Source: Pseudidiomarina woesei
GTDB taxonomy: Bacteria > Pseudomonadota > Gammaproteobacteria > Enterobacterales > Alteromonadaceae
Direction of reading: 5' to 3'
DNA length: 64,000 nucleotides
Assembly (NCBI RefSeq): GCF_001418345.1
Contig: NZ_LIPW01000003.1
Span: 1 to 64,000 of the forward strand
Part shown: one piece after another, positions 63,602-64,000 of the stretch
How the letters are laid out: each line of letters starts with the position of its first letter
Position numbering within the stretch: position 1 is the first letter of the stretch
Notes under the pieces: generated by a model
Seen by the model: only the letters and a program-made list of their open reading frames with translations
Told to the model about the DNA's origin: nothing
Database searches by the model: none
Translations under genes and position numbers: made by a program

Positions 63602-64000
63602 CTATCCCCGTACATCTATCGACATCGACAAAATACGTGATAAATGGCTATATGGCAGGCCTGTCTCGGCATGCCATTCATTAAACACCTGTTGAATCTG
63701 CTCAGCGCCACGCTTGCTGTACGGCGAGGCACCTAACAAATTATGATTGCGCATTGCCGTTAAATTATCGGGCGTAAGCAAGTATCCATCCCAGCCCACT
63801 CGACGCAGCACATGCTGAGCAGCAGTACCACCTAAACGGGCTCCATGCTTTTTCAAATAAGCCAATAACTTATGTTGTTCTGCGCTGGGCCAATTCGCTA
63901 AAAACGTACCAAAACTTCCATGTTGCTCTGTAACTTCAACAATCATGCGCGCGTTCAGCGGAACTGTGGCGATTTTTTGCGGGTTGCGAACAATACGTGT
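63602..64000 (-). CDS. DNA-3-methyladenine glycosylase I-like protein (partial)
   Basis: The C-terminal 132 codons of a gene whose start lies beyond the right edge. The frame stays open to base 64000 and reads IVRNPQKIATVPLNARMI before GSFGTFLANWP, matching the adenine-glycosylase pattern (I-RN-KI-A-NA ... GSF-FL-W). GARLGGTAAQHVLRRVG follows. Base excision repair of 3-methyladenine is inferred; the catalytic N-terminal part is not visible, so the exact subfamily is open. The ATG at 63946 is internal, not the start. Confidence 0.65.
   Translation of the reverse strand, partial: TRIVRNPQKIATVPLNARMIVEVTEQHGSFGTFLANWPSAEQHKLLAYLKKHGARLGGTAAQHVLRRVGWDGYLLTPDNLTAMRNHNLLGASPYSKRGAEQIQQVFNEWHAETGLPYSHLSRILSMSIDVRG

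Noticed and set aside
63946-63948. ATG at 63946 as the real start of the glycosylase-like gene
   Set aside because: The reading frame upstream is open to the window edge and encodes the family segment IVRNPQKI...NAR, so the gene continues outside.

Overview
The window is a compact, gene-dense bacterial chromosome segment. Gene content and local order point to a marine gammaproteobacterium of the Alteromonadales, most like the Idiomarinaceae. This is inference from gene families and from E. coli-like blocks (efp/epmA/epmB, aroQ-accB-accC-prmA-dusB-fis-purH, orn/rsgA-psd, rsd/nudC-hemE, slyX-prkB-yhfA, argD-pabA-trpS-rpe); no 16S sequence is visible. Most of it is housekeeping core with short gaps, and no stretch over about 300 bases lacks a gene.

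Layout. At the left edge an rRNA/tRNA-type promoter fires leftwards out of the window. It is followed by a secreted subtilisin, trmA, a small MerC-like membrane protein behind a near-perfect Zur-type palindrome, and the EF-P beta-lysylation set (efp, epmA, epmB). At 7.0-9.0 kb sits the clearest accessory insertion: a 5'-truncated RHS gene whose tip looks like an alpha/beta-hydrolase toxin, followed 8 bases later by an A+T-rich lipoprotein that is probably its immunity protein. Next come groES-groEL with a sigma-32 promoter, cutA-dsbD, aroQ-accB-accC-prmA, dusB-fis, purH, a lipoprotein-like methyltransferase, purD, an EAL-CBS-GGDEF protein and maoP.

From 24 to 31 kb lies an anaerobic-respiration locus: a two-haem-c nirS (cytochrome cd1 nitrite reductase) under an FNR/DNR-type promoter, immediately followed by a haem-type TonB receptor, with no haem d1 biosynthesis genes in view. 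A CoA-transferase and three small membrane or secreted proteins follow. At 31.5-34.5 kb is an arsenate detoxification operon: an ArsC-ArsR fusion, a dedicated GAPDH and ArsJ, which together make and export 1-arseno-3-phosphoglycerate. tRNA-Gly(GCC) follows, with a stable-RNA promoter whose -35 box overlaps the stop codon of the gene before it.

The right half holds orn, rsgA-psd, a glycerophosphodiesterase, an RND efflux pair with a long inverted repeat around its promoter, hemE, nudC, rsd, an FKBP lipoprotein, slyX, prkB, rlmJ, an OsmC protein, three of the five arginine succinyltransferase genes, pabA-trpS-rpe, a two-gene unit sharing a DUF2970-like motif, prlC, a DPP-IV-like lipoprotein peptidase, a YgjP-type metalloprotein, gor, and part of a 3-methyladenine DNA glycosylase cut by the right edge.
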